A stretch of 39,194 bases of DNA from an uncultured Prolixibacteraceae bacterium (lineage in GTDB: Bacteria; Bacteroidota; Bacteroidia; Bacteroidales; Prolixibacteraceae). The DNA lies in NCBI GenBank assembly GCA_903834475.1, contig CAILJH010000092.1:1-39194 (forward strand). Reading direction: 5' to 3'. This document shows, piece after piece, positions 24,253 through 33,122 of the stretch. The position numbers and the translations under genes are program-made. The notes beneath the pieces are model-generated. The model ran no database searches. It was not told the DNA's origin and was given only the letters and a program-made list of their open reading frames with translations. The number at the start of each line of letters is the position of its first letter. The first letter of the stretch is position 1.

Positions 24253-25272
24253 ATGAAACAAATCTTCCTTTCAGCACTGATCTTAATCCTGTCAGTTAGC
24301 CTTTTACATGCTGAAAAATGGCAAAAGGTTGAGTTTAAAAATAAAGAACAGGATAAAAAAGTTGAGGTGTATGTTGATGGGAAATTTTTCACGGCATACA
24401 TTTATCCGGATAATATGGAAAAACAGTCGCTTTACCCGATTGTAAGTGCCTCCGGAAAAACAATTACCCGCGGTTATCCTTTAAATCCGAGACCTTTTGA
24501 GCGCACCGACCATCCTCATCATGTGGGTTTGTGGTTTAATTTCGGTAGTGTAAATGGTCTGGATTTCTGGAACAATTCGTTTGCCATCAAGCCGGAAGAT
24601 AAACCCAAATACGGTACGGTGAAATTCAAAAGTATCGTTTCTGAAAATCCTGAAAAAGGTGAATTGGTCACTGCGTCAGAATGGGTTGATGTGAATAACA
24701 AGGTGCTTTTGAACGAAGAATCTACCTTTACTTTCTCCGGATCGACCAATCTGCGAACAATCGTACGGACAACCAAACTGACCGCTGTTCAGGAAGTTAT
24801 TTTCAATGAAAACAAGGAAGGATTGCTCGGTATGCGTGTCGATCGTGCATTTGAAGAACCAGCCACGAAACCTGAAAAATTTCTGGATGCCAACGGAATT
24901 GAGACCGAAGTTCCGGTACTGAATAATGATGGAGTAAATGGTGTTTACCGGAATGCCGAGGGTCTGAAAGGTGGCGAGGTATGGTCAAAAAGAGCACCTT
25001 GGGTTGCTCTTCGCGCTGTGAAAGAAGGAGAAGTACTTACCATTGTAATCCTTGATAATCCAAAGAATGCGAATTATCCGGCATGGTCACATGCCCGTGG
25101 TTATGGCTTATTTGCAACAAACAACCTGGGAGGCCGCGTTTTTGATAAAAATACTGCTGAGGTGAAAGTTGTACTGAAGCCGGGCGAAACTATTGTGTTT
25201 AAACACAAGGTAGTTATCGGCGGTGATCTGACTGATGCTGAAATTAACGGAATGGCAAAAGACTTCAAATAG
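24253..25272 (+). CDS. Secreted DUF6807 (PmoA-like) family protein
   Basis: 339 residues from this ATG. An in-frame TTG at 24214 would add 13 polar residues and overlaps the promoter, so it was rejected. Residues 1-20 form a signal peptide (ending SLLHA). The mature protein shows the family signature YPIVSASGKTITRGYPLN followed by ERTDHPHHVGLWFNFGSVNG, and a WVALRAVKEGEVLTI strand later. DUF6807 is also called PmoA-like in some annotations. Many members occur beside sugar hydrolases and dehydrogenases, and no biochemical role is established. The HPHH segment could bind metal or substrate, which is speculation. It closes the cluster and may have its own promoter. Confidence 0.85.
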   Translation: MKQIFLSALILILSVSLLHAEKWQKVEFKNKEQDKKVEVYVDGKFFTAYIYPDNMEKQSLYPIVSASGKTITRGYPLNPRPFERTDHPHHVGLWFNFGSVNGLDFWNNSFAIKPEDKPKYGTVKFKSIVSENPEKGELVTASEWVDVNNKVLLNEESTFTFSGSTNLRTIVRTTKLTAVQEVIFNENKEGLLGMRVDRAFEEPATKPEKFLDANGIETEVPVLNNDGVNGVYRNAEGLKGGEVWSKRAPWVALRAVKEGEVLTIVILDNPKNANYPAWSHARGYGLFATNNLGGRVFDKNTAEVKVVLKPGETIVFKHKVVIGGDLTDAEINGMAKDFK

Positions 25273-25295
25273 GAATTGCCACTTTCCCTGTTTTC

Positions 25296-25389
25296 TGCCA
25301 CAAAGACCCAAAGACTCCGGAATTTAAGAATCCAAAGATTCTAATGTTCTCAACTTTGTGCAACTTCGTGTCTTGGCGTCTTAGTGGCA
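25296..25389. repeat. Palindromic intergenic element between convergent genes
   Basis: The left end TGCCACAAAGACCCAAAGAC (25296-25315) matches the reverse complement of the right end ending at 25389 (TGCCACTAAGACGCCAAGAC) at 17 of 20 positions. A smaller perfect hairpin AGAATC-CAAA-GATTCT sits inside at 25327-25342. It lies where the DUF6807 gene (plus) and alpha/beta hydrolase gene (minus) converge, so the RNA could fold on either strand and act as a bidirectional terminator. Similar 'CCACAAAGACACAAAG' palindromes are known as scattered intergenic repeats in Bacteroidota genomes. Confidence 0.7.
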
Positions 25390-25430
25390 TTTCAACTTTA
25401 GATAGAAAATTTGAATCAGATTCCGGGTAT

Positions 25431-26237
25431 TTAGCGAAGAAACTCCCAAACTGCATCCATGAAAAGCTGCGGTTGTTCGGCATGCAGCCAATGGCCGGCA
25501 TCAGGTATTTCAACAATTTTTGCTTCAGGGTAAATTCTGCAGATGGATGGGTAATCATTCGGAAGAATATAGTTTGAATTGGCTCCCTTGATAAATAAAA
25601 CCGGATAACTGAGTATCGGAATACGGTCATCGAACCAGCGGGCATTCACTCCCTTGATTATTTCATCGAGGTTATCATACAAAACCGGAACATTCAGGAG
25701 CCATTCGAATTGATGGTTTTCCTTATTCCGGTGTACATTTTTTAGCAAGAATTGTACAATCTGAACATTGTCGATACGTTCGAGCAGGAAAATCTCCACC
25801 TGTTTCCGGGATTCAATTTTGCTGAAATCGATTTCGAGCATGGCCCGTAAAATGTTGTTGTGCAGGTAATACTGGCTTTCGTCGTTCAAGAGGAAATAAT
25901 CTTTCGGAGCAATATCAACAACGATCAGTTTTTCAATGTGTTCAGGGTAATCAGCAGCAAAATTCATGGCTGTCTTTCCTCCCATGCTATGACCCATTAC
26001 AATCGCTTTTCCGATTTTATGCTGTTCGAAGAATTCAGCTAAATCATTCTTCATGGCTTCGAAAGTGTGTACTTCCGAATTGGGCGATCGCCCGTGATTG
26101 CGCTGATCAACGGAGAAAACCTGGTATCTGGCAGAAAGTTTCTTTGCCACCGTCAACCAGTTATCGGATGAACCATAAAGTCCGTGAATAATCACAATGG
26201 GGGTTCCGGTGCCTTCAACCCGGTAAAACAATTTCAT
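25431..26237 (-). CDS. Alpha/beta fold hydrolase (YbfF-like esterase)
   Basis: A 268-residue cytoplasmic protein with no signal peptide. The fold signature is clear: oxyanion-hole HGLYGSSDNW near residue 19, DQRNHGRSP at 44-52, nucleophile elbow GHSMGG with S84, and catalytic His in DAGHWLHAEQP near residue 249. It resembles the YbfF/ABHD11 group of small acyl esterases. It sits 6 bp downstream of pdxJ on the minus strand, so the two are likely co-transcribed. The natural substrate is not known. Confidence 0.87.
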   Translation of the reverse strand: MKLFYRVEGTGTPIVIIHGLYGSSDNWLTVAKKLSARYQVFSVDQRNHGRSPNSEVHTFEAMKNDLAEFFEQHKIGKAIVMGHSMGGKTAMNFAADYPEHIEKLIVVDIAPKDYFLLNDESQYYLHNNILRAMLEIDFSKIESRKQVEIFLLERIDNVQIVQFLLKNVHRNKENHQFEWLLNVPVLYDNLDEIIKGVNARWFDDRIPILSYPVLFIKGANSNYILPNDYPSICRIYPEAKIVEIPDAGHWLHAEQPQLFMDAVWEFLR

Positions 26238-26243
26238 ATGGAT

Positions 26244-26957
26244 TTATTGCAAACAGTAAAGGTAATCCTGAATTGTGGCTCGCAGTCCCATGTAAAGCGC
26301 ATCAGCAATGAGAGCATGGCCGATGGACACTTCATCGAGATATTGCACATGGTCGTGGAAGAATCGCAGATTTTTCAGGCTTAAATCGTGACCGGCATTG
26401 ACTCCTAATCCAAGCTGATGAGCGAGTTTCGCAGCTTCTTTGAATGGGGCAACGGCTCGAATCGGATCAATCGTGTATCCTTTTGCAAAGGATTCGGTAT
26501 AGAGTTCAACCCGGTTGGCACCTGCTTCCATCGCACCTTCAATGGCTGATAATTCCGGATCAACAAAAATTGAAGTCCGGATTCCTTCGGCCTTAAAACG
26601 GGAAACCACTTCTTTCAGGAACGATAAATGTGCCTGAGTATCCCAGCCATGATCGGAAGTGAGCTGGGTAATGGAATCGGGTACCAGTGTTACCTGATGT
26701 GCCTTTACGGCAATCACCAATTGGATGAAATCTTCGGTAGGATAGCCTTCAATGTTAAATTCAGTGGTAATATGGGCACGAATGTCATAAACATCCTGAC
26801 GGGTGATATGCCGTTCATCGGGCCTTGGATGAATTGTAATTCCCTGAGCTCCAAATTTTTGACAGTTAATTGCAGCTTCCAGAACATTAGGTGTGTTTCC
26901 TCCCCTTGAATTTCGTAATGTTGCTATTTTGTTTATATTTACACTTAGTCTGGTCAT
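26244..26957 (-). CDS. pdxJ: Pyridoxine 5'-phosphate synthase
   Basis: A 237-residue cytoplasmic enzyme of usual PdxJ length. It joins 1-deoxy-D-xylulose 5-phosphate with 3-amino-2-oxopropyl phosphate to make pyridoxine 5'-phosphate, the last ring-forming step of the DXP-dependent vitamin B6 route. Family landmarks are LSVNINKIATLRNSRGG at the N-terminus, GAQGITIHPRPDERHI at about 34-49, NIEGYPTEDF, VTLVPDSITQLTSDHGWD, and GVNAGHDLSLKNL near the end. The divergent CBS gene starts 68 bp away, so a shared regulatory region is possible. Identity is very secure. Confidence 0.96.
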   Translation of the reverse strand: MTRLSVNINKIATLRNSRGGNTPNVLEAAINCQKFGAQGITIHPRPDERHITRQDVYDIRAHITTEFNIEGYPTEDFIQLVIAVKAHQVTLVPDSITQLTSDHGWDTQAHLSFLKEVVSRFKAEGIRTSIFVDPELSAIEGAMEAGANRVELYTESFAKGYTIDPIRAVAPFKEAAKLAHQLGLGVNAGHDLSLKNLRFFHDHVQYLDEVSIGHALIADALYMGLRATIQDYLYCLQ

Positions 26958-26988
26958 AATCTGATTTTAAAAGGTGCAAGTTACAATT

Positions 26989-26996
26989 TAGATTTG
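26989..26996 (+). promoter_or_regulatory. Possible -7 element of the CBS-domain gene
   Basis: TAGATTTG fits the TAnnTTTG consensus, 29 bp before the CBS gene start and inside the divergent pdxJ/CBS spacer. No TTG lies at the right distance upstream, so only the -7 part is supported. Confidence 0.4.
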
Positions 26997-27025
26997 ATAC
27001 GGAGTATATTGAAATTTCAAAAAGG

Positions 27026-27691
27026 ATGATTGCAAAAGACCTTATATCTGAAGTTGTTCCGGCTTTACGGCTGACCGATACCGGTCAGAAGGCTTTGAAC
27101 TGGATGGAAATTTTCCGGATTTCACATTTGCCTGTTGTTGACGGCACTAAACTGATTGGATTAATCTCGGACAAAATTATATACGATCTGAATATTCTGG
27201 ATCAACAGGTAGGAGATTATGCCGAACATTTGCTTTCGCCTCATATACATGTCAATCAGCATATTTACGAAGTTCTATCTGTTGTATCAATACTCAAACT
27301 TACTGCTCTTCCGGTACTTAATCTTCATCATGAATACTGCGGAGTAATCACTGTATTGGATTTATCTAAGAAATTCACCGATTTGGTTGCGGTTAATGAG
27401 CCTGGTGGGGTTATTGTGCTTGAATTAAATTCAATTGACTATTCACTTTCACAGATTGCACAGATTGTAGAAGGTAACGATGCCAAAATCCTGAGTTTTT
27501 ATATCAGCCAGTCGCATGAAACAAAGATGATGACTGTTACCCTGAAGATTAATGTCATAGATTTATCTGCAATTATTCAGACCTTTGTGCGATACGATTA
27601 CAACATCAAGGCCGTTTATATGGATGAGTCGATCATTCAGAATTTATATGACGACCGCTTTGATCAGTTGATGAAGTTTATGAATATCTAA
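27026..27691 (+). CDS. CBS-domain protein
   Basis: A 221-residue cytoplasmic protein. Two CBS motifs are visible: MEIFRISHLPVVDGTKLIGLIS at about 27-48 and SILKLTALPVLNLHHEYCGVIT at about 88-109. These pair to form an adenine-nucleotide-binding Bateman module. The C-terminal part (about 125-215, GGVIVLELNSIDYSLSQIAQI) resembles an ACT-like regulatory domain as in AcuB-type proteins. No catalytic domain is attached, so it probably senses energy charge or a related nucleotide. It lies 23 bp before nadK, and the pair may share a transcript. The name of the ligand is unknown. Confidence 0.85.
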   Translation: MIAKDLISEVVPALRLTDTGQKALNWMEIFRISHLPVVDGTKLIGLISDKIIYDLNILDQQVGDYAEHLLSPHIHVNQHIYEVLSVVSILKLTALPVLNLHHEYCGVITVLDLSKKFTDLVAVNEPGGVIVLELNSIDYSLSQIAQIVEGNDAKILSFYISQSHETKMMTVTLKINVIDLSAIIQTFVRYDYNIKAVYMDESIIQNLYDDRFDQLMKFMNI

Positions 27692-27714
27692 TTTCCAGCA
27701 TTAAACATTCATTC

Positions 27715-28596
27715 ATGAAGATAGCATTATACGGACTGTCCATAAATCCGGATTTTTTTGAAGAATTAACCAGACTTTTTGATTTGTTTCAGGAGAAGCA
27801 AATTGATTGTATCATTTACCGGCCTTTCCTTGAATACCTCCGGCAGGATTGCGAAATTCATCCTGAAATTTCGGGCACGTTTGAGAATGGCAACGATTTG
27901 CCCGAGGATGTTTCGTTTTTATTGAGCATCGGAGGCGATGGCACTATGCTGAAGTCCTTTATTACGGCCAAACACTGGTCGATTCCATTGGTCGGGATCA
28001 ATTCCGGACGGCTTGGCTTTCTTTCAGATATTTCGCGCGATGAGATTGAAAAGGCATTAAATGATATTCTGGATGGCAATATCATTATCGACGAACGAAC
28101 GGTGCTTGAACTGGAGATAGTTAATAACGGGCAATCTGAATTTCAATATGCACTTAACGAGATCACAGTTACCAAGCTCGATTCTTCGGCAATGATTAAT
28201 ATTCATGCCTATATAAACGACGAATACCTGAATACCTACTGGGCTGATGGGCTGATTATTGCAACTCCTACTGGTTCTACGGCTTATTCGCTTAGCGTTG
28301 GCGGCCCAATTCTGACACCTGATTCAGAAAATTTTGTAATCAGTCCGATTGCACCTCACAATCTGACTGTCAGACCATTGGTGGTTCCTGATCATCATTC
28401 AATTACCCTTCAGGTTGAAGGTCGCGGACTTCAATTTCTCACTTCGGTCGATTCACAGTTTGAGGCTATAAACTTCCCGGTATTGCTGAAGATCCGTAAG
28501 GCTCCATTTAAAGTGAAGACAATCAGGCTTAAGGATCATACTTTCTTTACTACGCTTCGGAATAAACTGATGTGGGGTGTTGATAAACGTAATTAA
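27715..28596 (+). CDS. nadK: NAD kinase
   Basis: A 293-residue cytoplasmic enzyme that phosphorylates NAD to NADP using ATP or polyphosphate. The catalytic GGDGT motif is at residues 73-77 (SIGGDGTMLKSF). Next come the family segment PLVGINSGRLGFLSDI, an NEITV site, and the glycine-rich GLIIATPTGSTAYSLSVGGPI. The length is normal for bacterial NadK. It begins 23 bp after the CBS gene. The following 176-bp gap carries a possible promoter for the porG-like gene. Confidence 0.96.
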   Translation: MKIALYGLSINPDFFEELTRLFDLFQEKQIDCIIYRPFLEYLRQDCEIHPEISGTFENGNDLPEDVSFLLSIGGDGTMLKSFITAKHWSIPLVGINSGRLGFLSDISRDEIEKALNDILDGNIIIDERTVLELEIVNNGQSEFQYALNEITVTKLDSSAMINIHAYINDEYLNTYWADGLIIATPTGSTAYSLSVGGPILTPDSENFVISPIAPHNLTVRPLVVPDHHSITLQVEGRGLQFLTSVDSQFEAINFPVLLKIRKAPFKVKTIRLKDHTFFTTLRNKLMWGVDKRN

Positions 28597-28676
28597 TTTC
28601 TCCCTGAGCTTAACAATTTTTAACCTCTATTTGGGTTTTATAATATGCATCAGGCATGGATATATCAGAATTGTAT

Positions 28677-28684
28677 TACTTTTG
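28677..28684 (+). promoter_or_regulatory. Possible -7 element upstream of the porG-like gene
   Basis: TACTTTTG fits TAnnTTTG and lies 88 bp before the ATG at 28773. A matching TTG at the expected spacing is absent, so support is partial. Confidence 0.35.
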
Positions 28685-28772
28685 TAACGCTTGAAAGGTG
28701 TTATGTTCAGAGTGTAAATGATAGTGTATGAATGTTTTATAGCGATTTAAACCCTTTCAAAATTGGATTTCG

Positions 28773-29564
28773 ATGAAGCAAATATTGGCAATTTTTCTAA
28801 TTGGATTTCTGGCAATTGAAGCGTTTGGACAACCCAGCGTCGATATCGGTATTTTTGGAGGAGCCGGCACCTATTTTGGTGACATGACAAAAATTGATTT
28901 TGGGAAATCGGTTAATCCGGCATACGGAGGTTTTGTAAGGTATAATTTTAACCCACGGTTTGGCCTGAGGTTTAATGTGGTTAATGGAACTATTGGTGCT
29001 GAAGGCAATTTTGATAAGGAATTATGGAAATTCAGTAAAAATGTGATGGACATATCACTTTTATTTGAGTTTAATTACCTTAAATACATTGTTGGTGATA
29101 AGATCACTCCCTGGTCGACCTTTATATTTTTTGGCTTAGGTTTACAGACTTATAATTACGAAATGAATCAGGTTAAATTGACGCCAATTGTAGATCCGAC
29201 ATACTTTGCTAAAGCCGATTTTTCAGGACCTGTAATGTCACCCACGATTCCTTTCGGATTGGGTGTAAAATACAACTTAAGCAAACGCTGGGGAATTGGA
29301 TTGGAAGGTGGTTTAAGGAAAACATTCTCCGATAAACTGGATGACCTGGACGATCCGATGAGTTATTCATATTCGAATTTAAATACGCCACCGGTTGATG
29401 TTCAGGTGAAATATACCGATCAGTGGCACAATAATGACTGGACAGCTTATGCCGGAATTCATTTGGTTTATAAGTTAATATACGGGAATAAGGAATGGGA
29501 TCTCCGGACTCCGCGAAATCGAATGATAGACTGGGGCATCTGGAATAGCATTCGCAGACAATAG
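28773..29564 (+). CDS. porG: Outer-membrane DUF6089 protein, PorG-like T9SS component
   Basis: A 263-residue protein with a signal peptide (about 1-19) and a beta-barrel pattern of alternating aromatic strands (VDIGIFGGAGTYFGDMT; YNFNPRFGLRFNVVNG; FGLGVKYNLSKRWGIGLEGG; WTAYAGIHLVYKLIYGN). DUF6089 includes PorG of Porphyromonas gingivalis, an outer-membrane barrel needed for type IX secretion. There porG likewise lies just upstream of uppS, the Omp85/bamA gene and the ompH pair, as here. That synteny is the main reason for the symbol. The T9SS tails on proteins at 544 and 18124 show that such a system is needed. It could be a general barrel of the same family if another PorG exists elsewhere. 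Confidence 0.75.
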   Translation: MKQILAIFLIGFLAIEAFGQPSVDIGIFGGAGTYFGDMTKIDFGKSVNPAYGGFVRYNFNPRFGLRFNVVNGTIGAEGNFDKELWKFSKNVMDISLLFEFNYLKYIVGDKITPWSTFIFFGLGLQTYNYEMNQVKLTPIVDPTYFAKADFSGPVMSPTIPFGLGVKYNLSKRWGIGLEGGLRKTFSDKLDDLDDPMSYSYSNLNTPPVDVQVKYTDQWHNNDWTAYAGIHLVYKLIYGNKEWDLRTPRNRMIDWGIWNSIRRQ

Positions 29565-29629
29565 ATTGATTATAGAATACCATATTAGGGGTTTATAAAA
29601 ACCGGTAAGTGATAGTTTAAACGATAGAA

Positions 29630-30373
29630 ATGTTATTTAAAGACAAACTAATAAGCGACAGAATACCAAAGCATGTAGCCATTATAATGGATGGAAACGG
29701 ACGTTGGGCTGCACAATCCGGGAATGAACGAACTTTTGGACACGAACACGGTGTTGAAGCTGTTCGCTCGGTTGTGGCTGGTGCCGGCGAAATTGGAGTG
29801 CAATATCTCACACTTTATGCTTTTTCTACTGAAAATTGGTCACGCCCAAAAGACGAAGTAGATGCCCTGATGGGACTTTTAGTTCAGGTTATTTCAGACG
29901 AAACAGACGAGTTGCAGAAAAGCAACGTACGACTTCGGGTCATCGGTGATATAAAAAGCCTTCCTCAAAATGTTCAGGAAAAATTAGCATGGTCGATTGA
30001 AAAACTAAACTCATCAACTGGACTAACGCTGGTCCTGGCATTGAGCTACAGTTCAAAATGGGAAATTACAGAAGCCGTGAAACGAATAGCAGAACAGGTA
30101 AAACTAGGAAAAATAGAACCCTCAGAAATTGACAATGAACTGATGGATCGTTTCATGAATACATCGGAAATGCCTGATCCTGAATTATTAATACGTACAA
30201 GTGGCGAATGCCGGATCAGCAATTTTTTATTGTGGCAGATTGCATACAGCGAATTATATTTTACGCCTAAATTGTGGCCCGATTATCGAAAGGAAGATTT
30301 ATTTGAGGCTATTTATGACTTTCAGAACAGGGAAAGAAGGTTTGGTAAAACGAGTCAACAATTAGTAAGCTAA
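29630..30373 (+). CDS. uppS: Isoprenyl transferase (undecaprenyl diphosphate synthase)
   Basis: A 247-residue cytoplasmic cis-prenyltransferase that condenses isopentenyl units onto farnesyl diphosphate to give the C55 lipid carrier for cell wall and O-antigen precursors. HVAIIMDGNGRWA lies at residues 15-27 with catalytic D21. LTLYAFSTENWSRP follows, and the C-terminal PDPELLIRTSGECRISNFLL holds the conserved Arg and Ser that bind diphosphate. The gene is 15 bp ahead of bamA, and this order is conserved in Bacteroidales. Identification is secure. Confidence 0.95.
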   Translation: MLFKDKLISDRIPKHVAIIMDGNGRWAAQSGNERTFGHEHGVEAVRSVVAGAGEIGVQYLTLYAFSTENWSRPKDEVDALMGLLVQVISDETDELQKSNVRLRVIGDIKSLPQNVQEKLAWSIEKLNSSTGLTLVLALSYSSKWEITEAVKRIAEQVKLGKIEPSEIDNELMDRFMNTSEMPDPELLIRTSGECRISNFLLWQIAYSELYFTPKLWPDYRKEDLFEAIYDFQNRERRFGKTSQQLVS

Positions 30374-30388
30374 TTCAATTAGAATAGA

Positions 30389-33061
30389 ATGCATAAAATA
30401 AAATTGTTCATTATTCTGCTGTTATTCAGTGCAAAAGCTTTTTCGCAGGAAGCTGTAACCGACAGCACAAACTTTTCCATTTATTATTCAAGTCCAAAGG
30501 AATATGTAATTGCGGGAATTGCTATCGATGGAATACGCTATTTGGATACACAGGTCTTGATTTCGATTTCAGGTCTGAATGTTGGCGATAAAATTATGAT
30601 TCCTGGTGATGCGATTACCAATTCAATCAAAAAACTTTGGAATCACGGTTTGTTTTCGGACGTTAAAATTACCGCTGATAAAATAATTGGCGATAACATT
30701 TGGCTGAAGATTAGTTTGCAGGAACGCCCCCGGTTGGCAGCTGTGAATTTTAGCGGTGTAAGTAAATCGGAAAAAGATGATATTACCAAAAAAGTATTAC
30801 TTCTGAAGGGCAGTCAGGTTACCGATAATCAGGTGAATACTGCAAAAAAAATAATCAAGAACCTTTTTCTTGAGAAAGGATTTTTAAACACTGAAGTGAA
30901 TATTATTCAGCGGGATGACACCACTCAGAACAACAGTGTCATTCTCGATATCAATGTGGATAAAAAGGCAAAAGTTAAAATCAGGGATATTGTTTATCAT
31001 GGTAATAAGAATCTGAAAACTATGGTTTTAGATCATTCAATGAAAAAAACCAAAGCTAAAAAGATCATGAATTTTTTCAGTTCAAAGAAATTCCTGTCTG
31101 AAAAATTTGCAGAGGACAAAATTAACCTCATTAAAAAGTACAATGAAAATGGTTATCGGGATGCAACCATCTTAAAAGATTCGATAACAAAACTTGCCAA
31201 GGACAGGGTTCGGCTCGATATTTGGCTGGATGAAGGAAACAAATATTTCTTCAGAGATATCAAGTGGGTTGGTAATACAGTTTATCCGTCAGATTACTTG
31301 AATGCTTTTTTGGGAATTAAAAAGGGCGATGTTTTTGATCAGAAATTATTGGACAAACGCACCAAAAATGATGAGGATGCTGTGAGCAGTGTTTATCTCG
31401 ATCATGGATATTTGTTTTTTAATTTGTCTCCAATAGAGACTCATATAACAGCCGATTCAATTGATTTCGAGATGCGTATTTATGAAGGACGACAGGCAAC
31501 CATCAATAAAATTGGGATTTCAGGAAATACCAAAACCAACGAACATGTTGCCCGACGCGAGCTTCGGACACTGCCCGGCGATCTATTCAGTAAAACAGAT
31601 ATTATCCGGACCGTTAGGGAGTTGTCACAATTAGGTCACTTTGACCCTGAGGCAATTAACCCGGATGTTAAGCCTCACCCTGAAAGCGGAACGGTGGATA
31701 TTAATTATGGATTGGTAGAAAAGGCAAATGACCAGATCGAACTCTCAGGAGGTTGGGGTGCAGGAATGTTCGTAGGAACAGTCGGTTTGAAATTCTCCAA
31801 TTTTTCGGTTCGGAATATTTTCAACAAAGAAGCCTGGAGGCCACTGCCAACTGGCGATGGACAAGCGTTGGCTCTCAGGGCGCAAACCTCAGGACAATAT
31901 TATAAATCCTACAGTCTGACTTTTACTGAGCCTTGGTTCGGTGGTAAAAAGCCAAATTCATTTACCATATCGTTATCTCACTCAAGAGTAAATTATTCGG
32001 CAAACAATTCCATGTCGAGTGCATATAGCAATCCGTATGGTGGTTATGGCAGCGGATATGGCAGTGGTTATGGGAGCGGTTACGGCAGTGGATATGGTAG
32101 CGGTTACGGCAGTGGTTACGGAAATTATTATGGTTCAGGTTCCTATGACTATGGAACGAATTATTCCTATAGTTCTACCTCATCTGCTACTGATCAGATT
32201 CAGACCACTTCAGCAGCTGCAGTCGGTTACGGTTACCGCTTAACCTGGCCGGATGATTATTTCACGATGTATCACGAACTGTCTTTTCAGCATTACGAAC
32301 TGCAAAATATGGCAGGTTATTATTATTTCCTGAATGATGGAACTGGCAAAGGAAATGGAGGTTTTAACAATTTCAGTTTTAAAACTGCATTCGGTCGGAA
32401 CTCAATGGATCAGCCATTGTACACCCGTCGCGGATCAAATATTTCACTTTCGCTTCAATTTACACCACCATATTCACTCATTAACGGGGTTGATTACAGT
32501 AATCCGGCTTTAACCAACGAACAACGGTACAAATGGATTGAATACCATAAATGGATGTTTAAAGGTGACTGGTATTCACCACTTTCGAAAGATACCAAAT
32601 TGGTTCTGCATACCAAGTTTGAATATGGTTTTCTGGCACATTACAACAAATACCGTCAATCGCCATTTGAAGGATTTAGGGTGGGAGGTTCAGGTATGTC
32701 AGGATATAATCTCTACGGAAGTGATATCGTTTCATTGCGTGGATACAAGGATTATAGTTTGAGCAGGTCTCAGGGATCGAATATTTACAACAAGCTTTCA
32801 ATGGAAGTCAGGTATCCGGTTATTCTAAAACCATCTTCAACGATTTATTTGCTTACATTTTTGGAAGCAGGAAACGCATGGAACAATTTTGAAGATTATA
32901 ATCCATTCAAACTTCACCGTTCTGCAGGTGCCGGAGTCCGGATCTTTCTGCCGATGTTTGGTTTGATGGGAATCGATTGGGGATATGGATTCGATAAGGT
33001 GGTGGGTCAATCCGATGCCGCCGGAAGCCAGTTCCACTTTGTTATCGGGCAACAATTTTAA
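30389..33061 (+). CDS. bamA: Outer-membrane protein assembly factor BamA
   Basis: An 890-residue Omp85 protein. The signal peptide is about 1-19 (ending KAFSQ). POTRA repeats fill about 43-430: LISISGLNVGDKIMIPGD, the INKIGISGNTKTNEHVARRE segment and DLFSKTDIIRTVRELSQLG are typical. The barrel begins near QIELSGGWGAGMFVG (about 450) and ends with FHFVIGQQF, whose terminal Phe fits the outer-membrane signal. It is slightly long for BamA because of a low-complexity loop at residues 554-577, six copies of Gly-Ser-Gly-Tyr encoded at 32048-32119. It inserts beta-barrel proteins, including the PorG-like barrel, and is followed by its usual chaperone genes. Confidence 0.95.
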   Translation: MHKIKLFIILLLFSAKAFSQEAVTDSTNFSIYYSSPKEYVIAGIAIDGIRYLDTQVLISISGLNVGDKIMIPGDAITNSIKKLWNHGLFSDVKITADKIIGDNIWLKISLQERPRLAAVNFSGVSKSEKDDITKKVLLLKGSQVTDNQVNTAKKIIKNLFLEKGFLNTEVNIIQRDDTTQNNSVILDINVDKKAKVKIRDIVYHGNKNLKTMVLDHSMKKTKAKKIMNFFSSKKFLSEKFAEDKINLIKKYNENGYRDATILKDSITKLAKDRVRLDIWLDEGNKYFFRDIKWVGNTVYPSDYLNAFLGIKKGDVFDQKLLDKRTKNDEDAVSSVYLDHGYLFFNLSPIETHITADSIDFEMRIYEGRQATINKIGISGNTKTNEHVARRELRTLPGDLFSKTDIIRTVRELSQLGHFDPEAINPDVKPHPESGTVDINYGLVEKANDQIELSGGWGAGMFVGTVGLKFSNFSVRNIFNKEAWRPLPTGDGQALALRAQTSGQYYKSYSLTFTEPWFGGKKPNSFTISLSHSRVNYSANNSMSSAYSNPYGGYGSGYGSGYGSGYGSGYGSGYGSGYGNYYGSGSYDYGTNYSYSSTSSATDQIQTTSAAAVGYGYRLTWPDDYFTMYHELSFQHYELQNMAGYYYFLNDGTGKGNGGFNNFSFKTAFGRNSMDQPLYTRRGSNISLSLQFTPPYSLINGVDYSNPALTNEQRYKWIEYHKWMFKGDWYSPLSKDTKLVLHTKFEYGFLAHYNKYRQSPFEGFRVGGSGMSGYNLYGSDIVSLRGYKDYSLSRSQGSNIYNKLSMEVRYPVILKPSSTIYLLTFLEAGNAWNNFEDYNPFKLHRSAGAGVRIFLPMFGLMGIDWGYGFDKVVGQSDAAGSQFHFVIGQQF
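32048..32119 (+). repeat. Six 12-bp tandem units inside bamA encoding GSGY
   Basis: Six in-frame 12-bp units (GGC AGC GGA TAT and third-position variants) followed by degenerate GNYY and GSGSYDYG. They fall in the N-terminal half of the barrel, so probably in a surface loop. Changes in copy number would be in-frame. Confidence 0.85.
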
Positions 33062-33122
33062 ACCGATTAATTTTGGTCTGGTATTTGCTAAACCTCAAAA
33101 AAACAATTTAAAATATGACATC

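Noticed and set aside
32019-32243. 74-codon frame over the bamA GSGY repeat
   Set aside because: The repeat keeps other frames open by chance; the BamA frame is continuous and conserved.
32985-33122. Earlier ATG for the first skp gene
   Set aside because: It lies within bamA and would place the signal peptide at an internal position.
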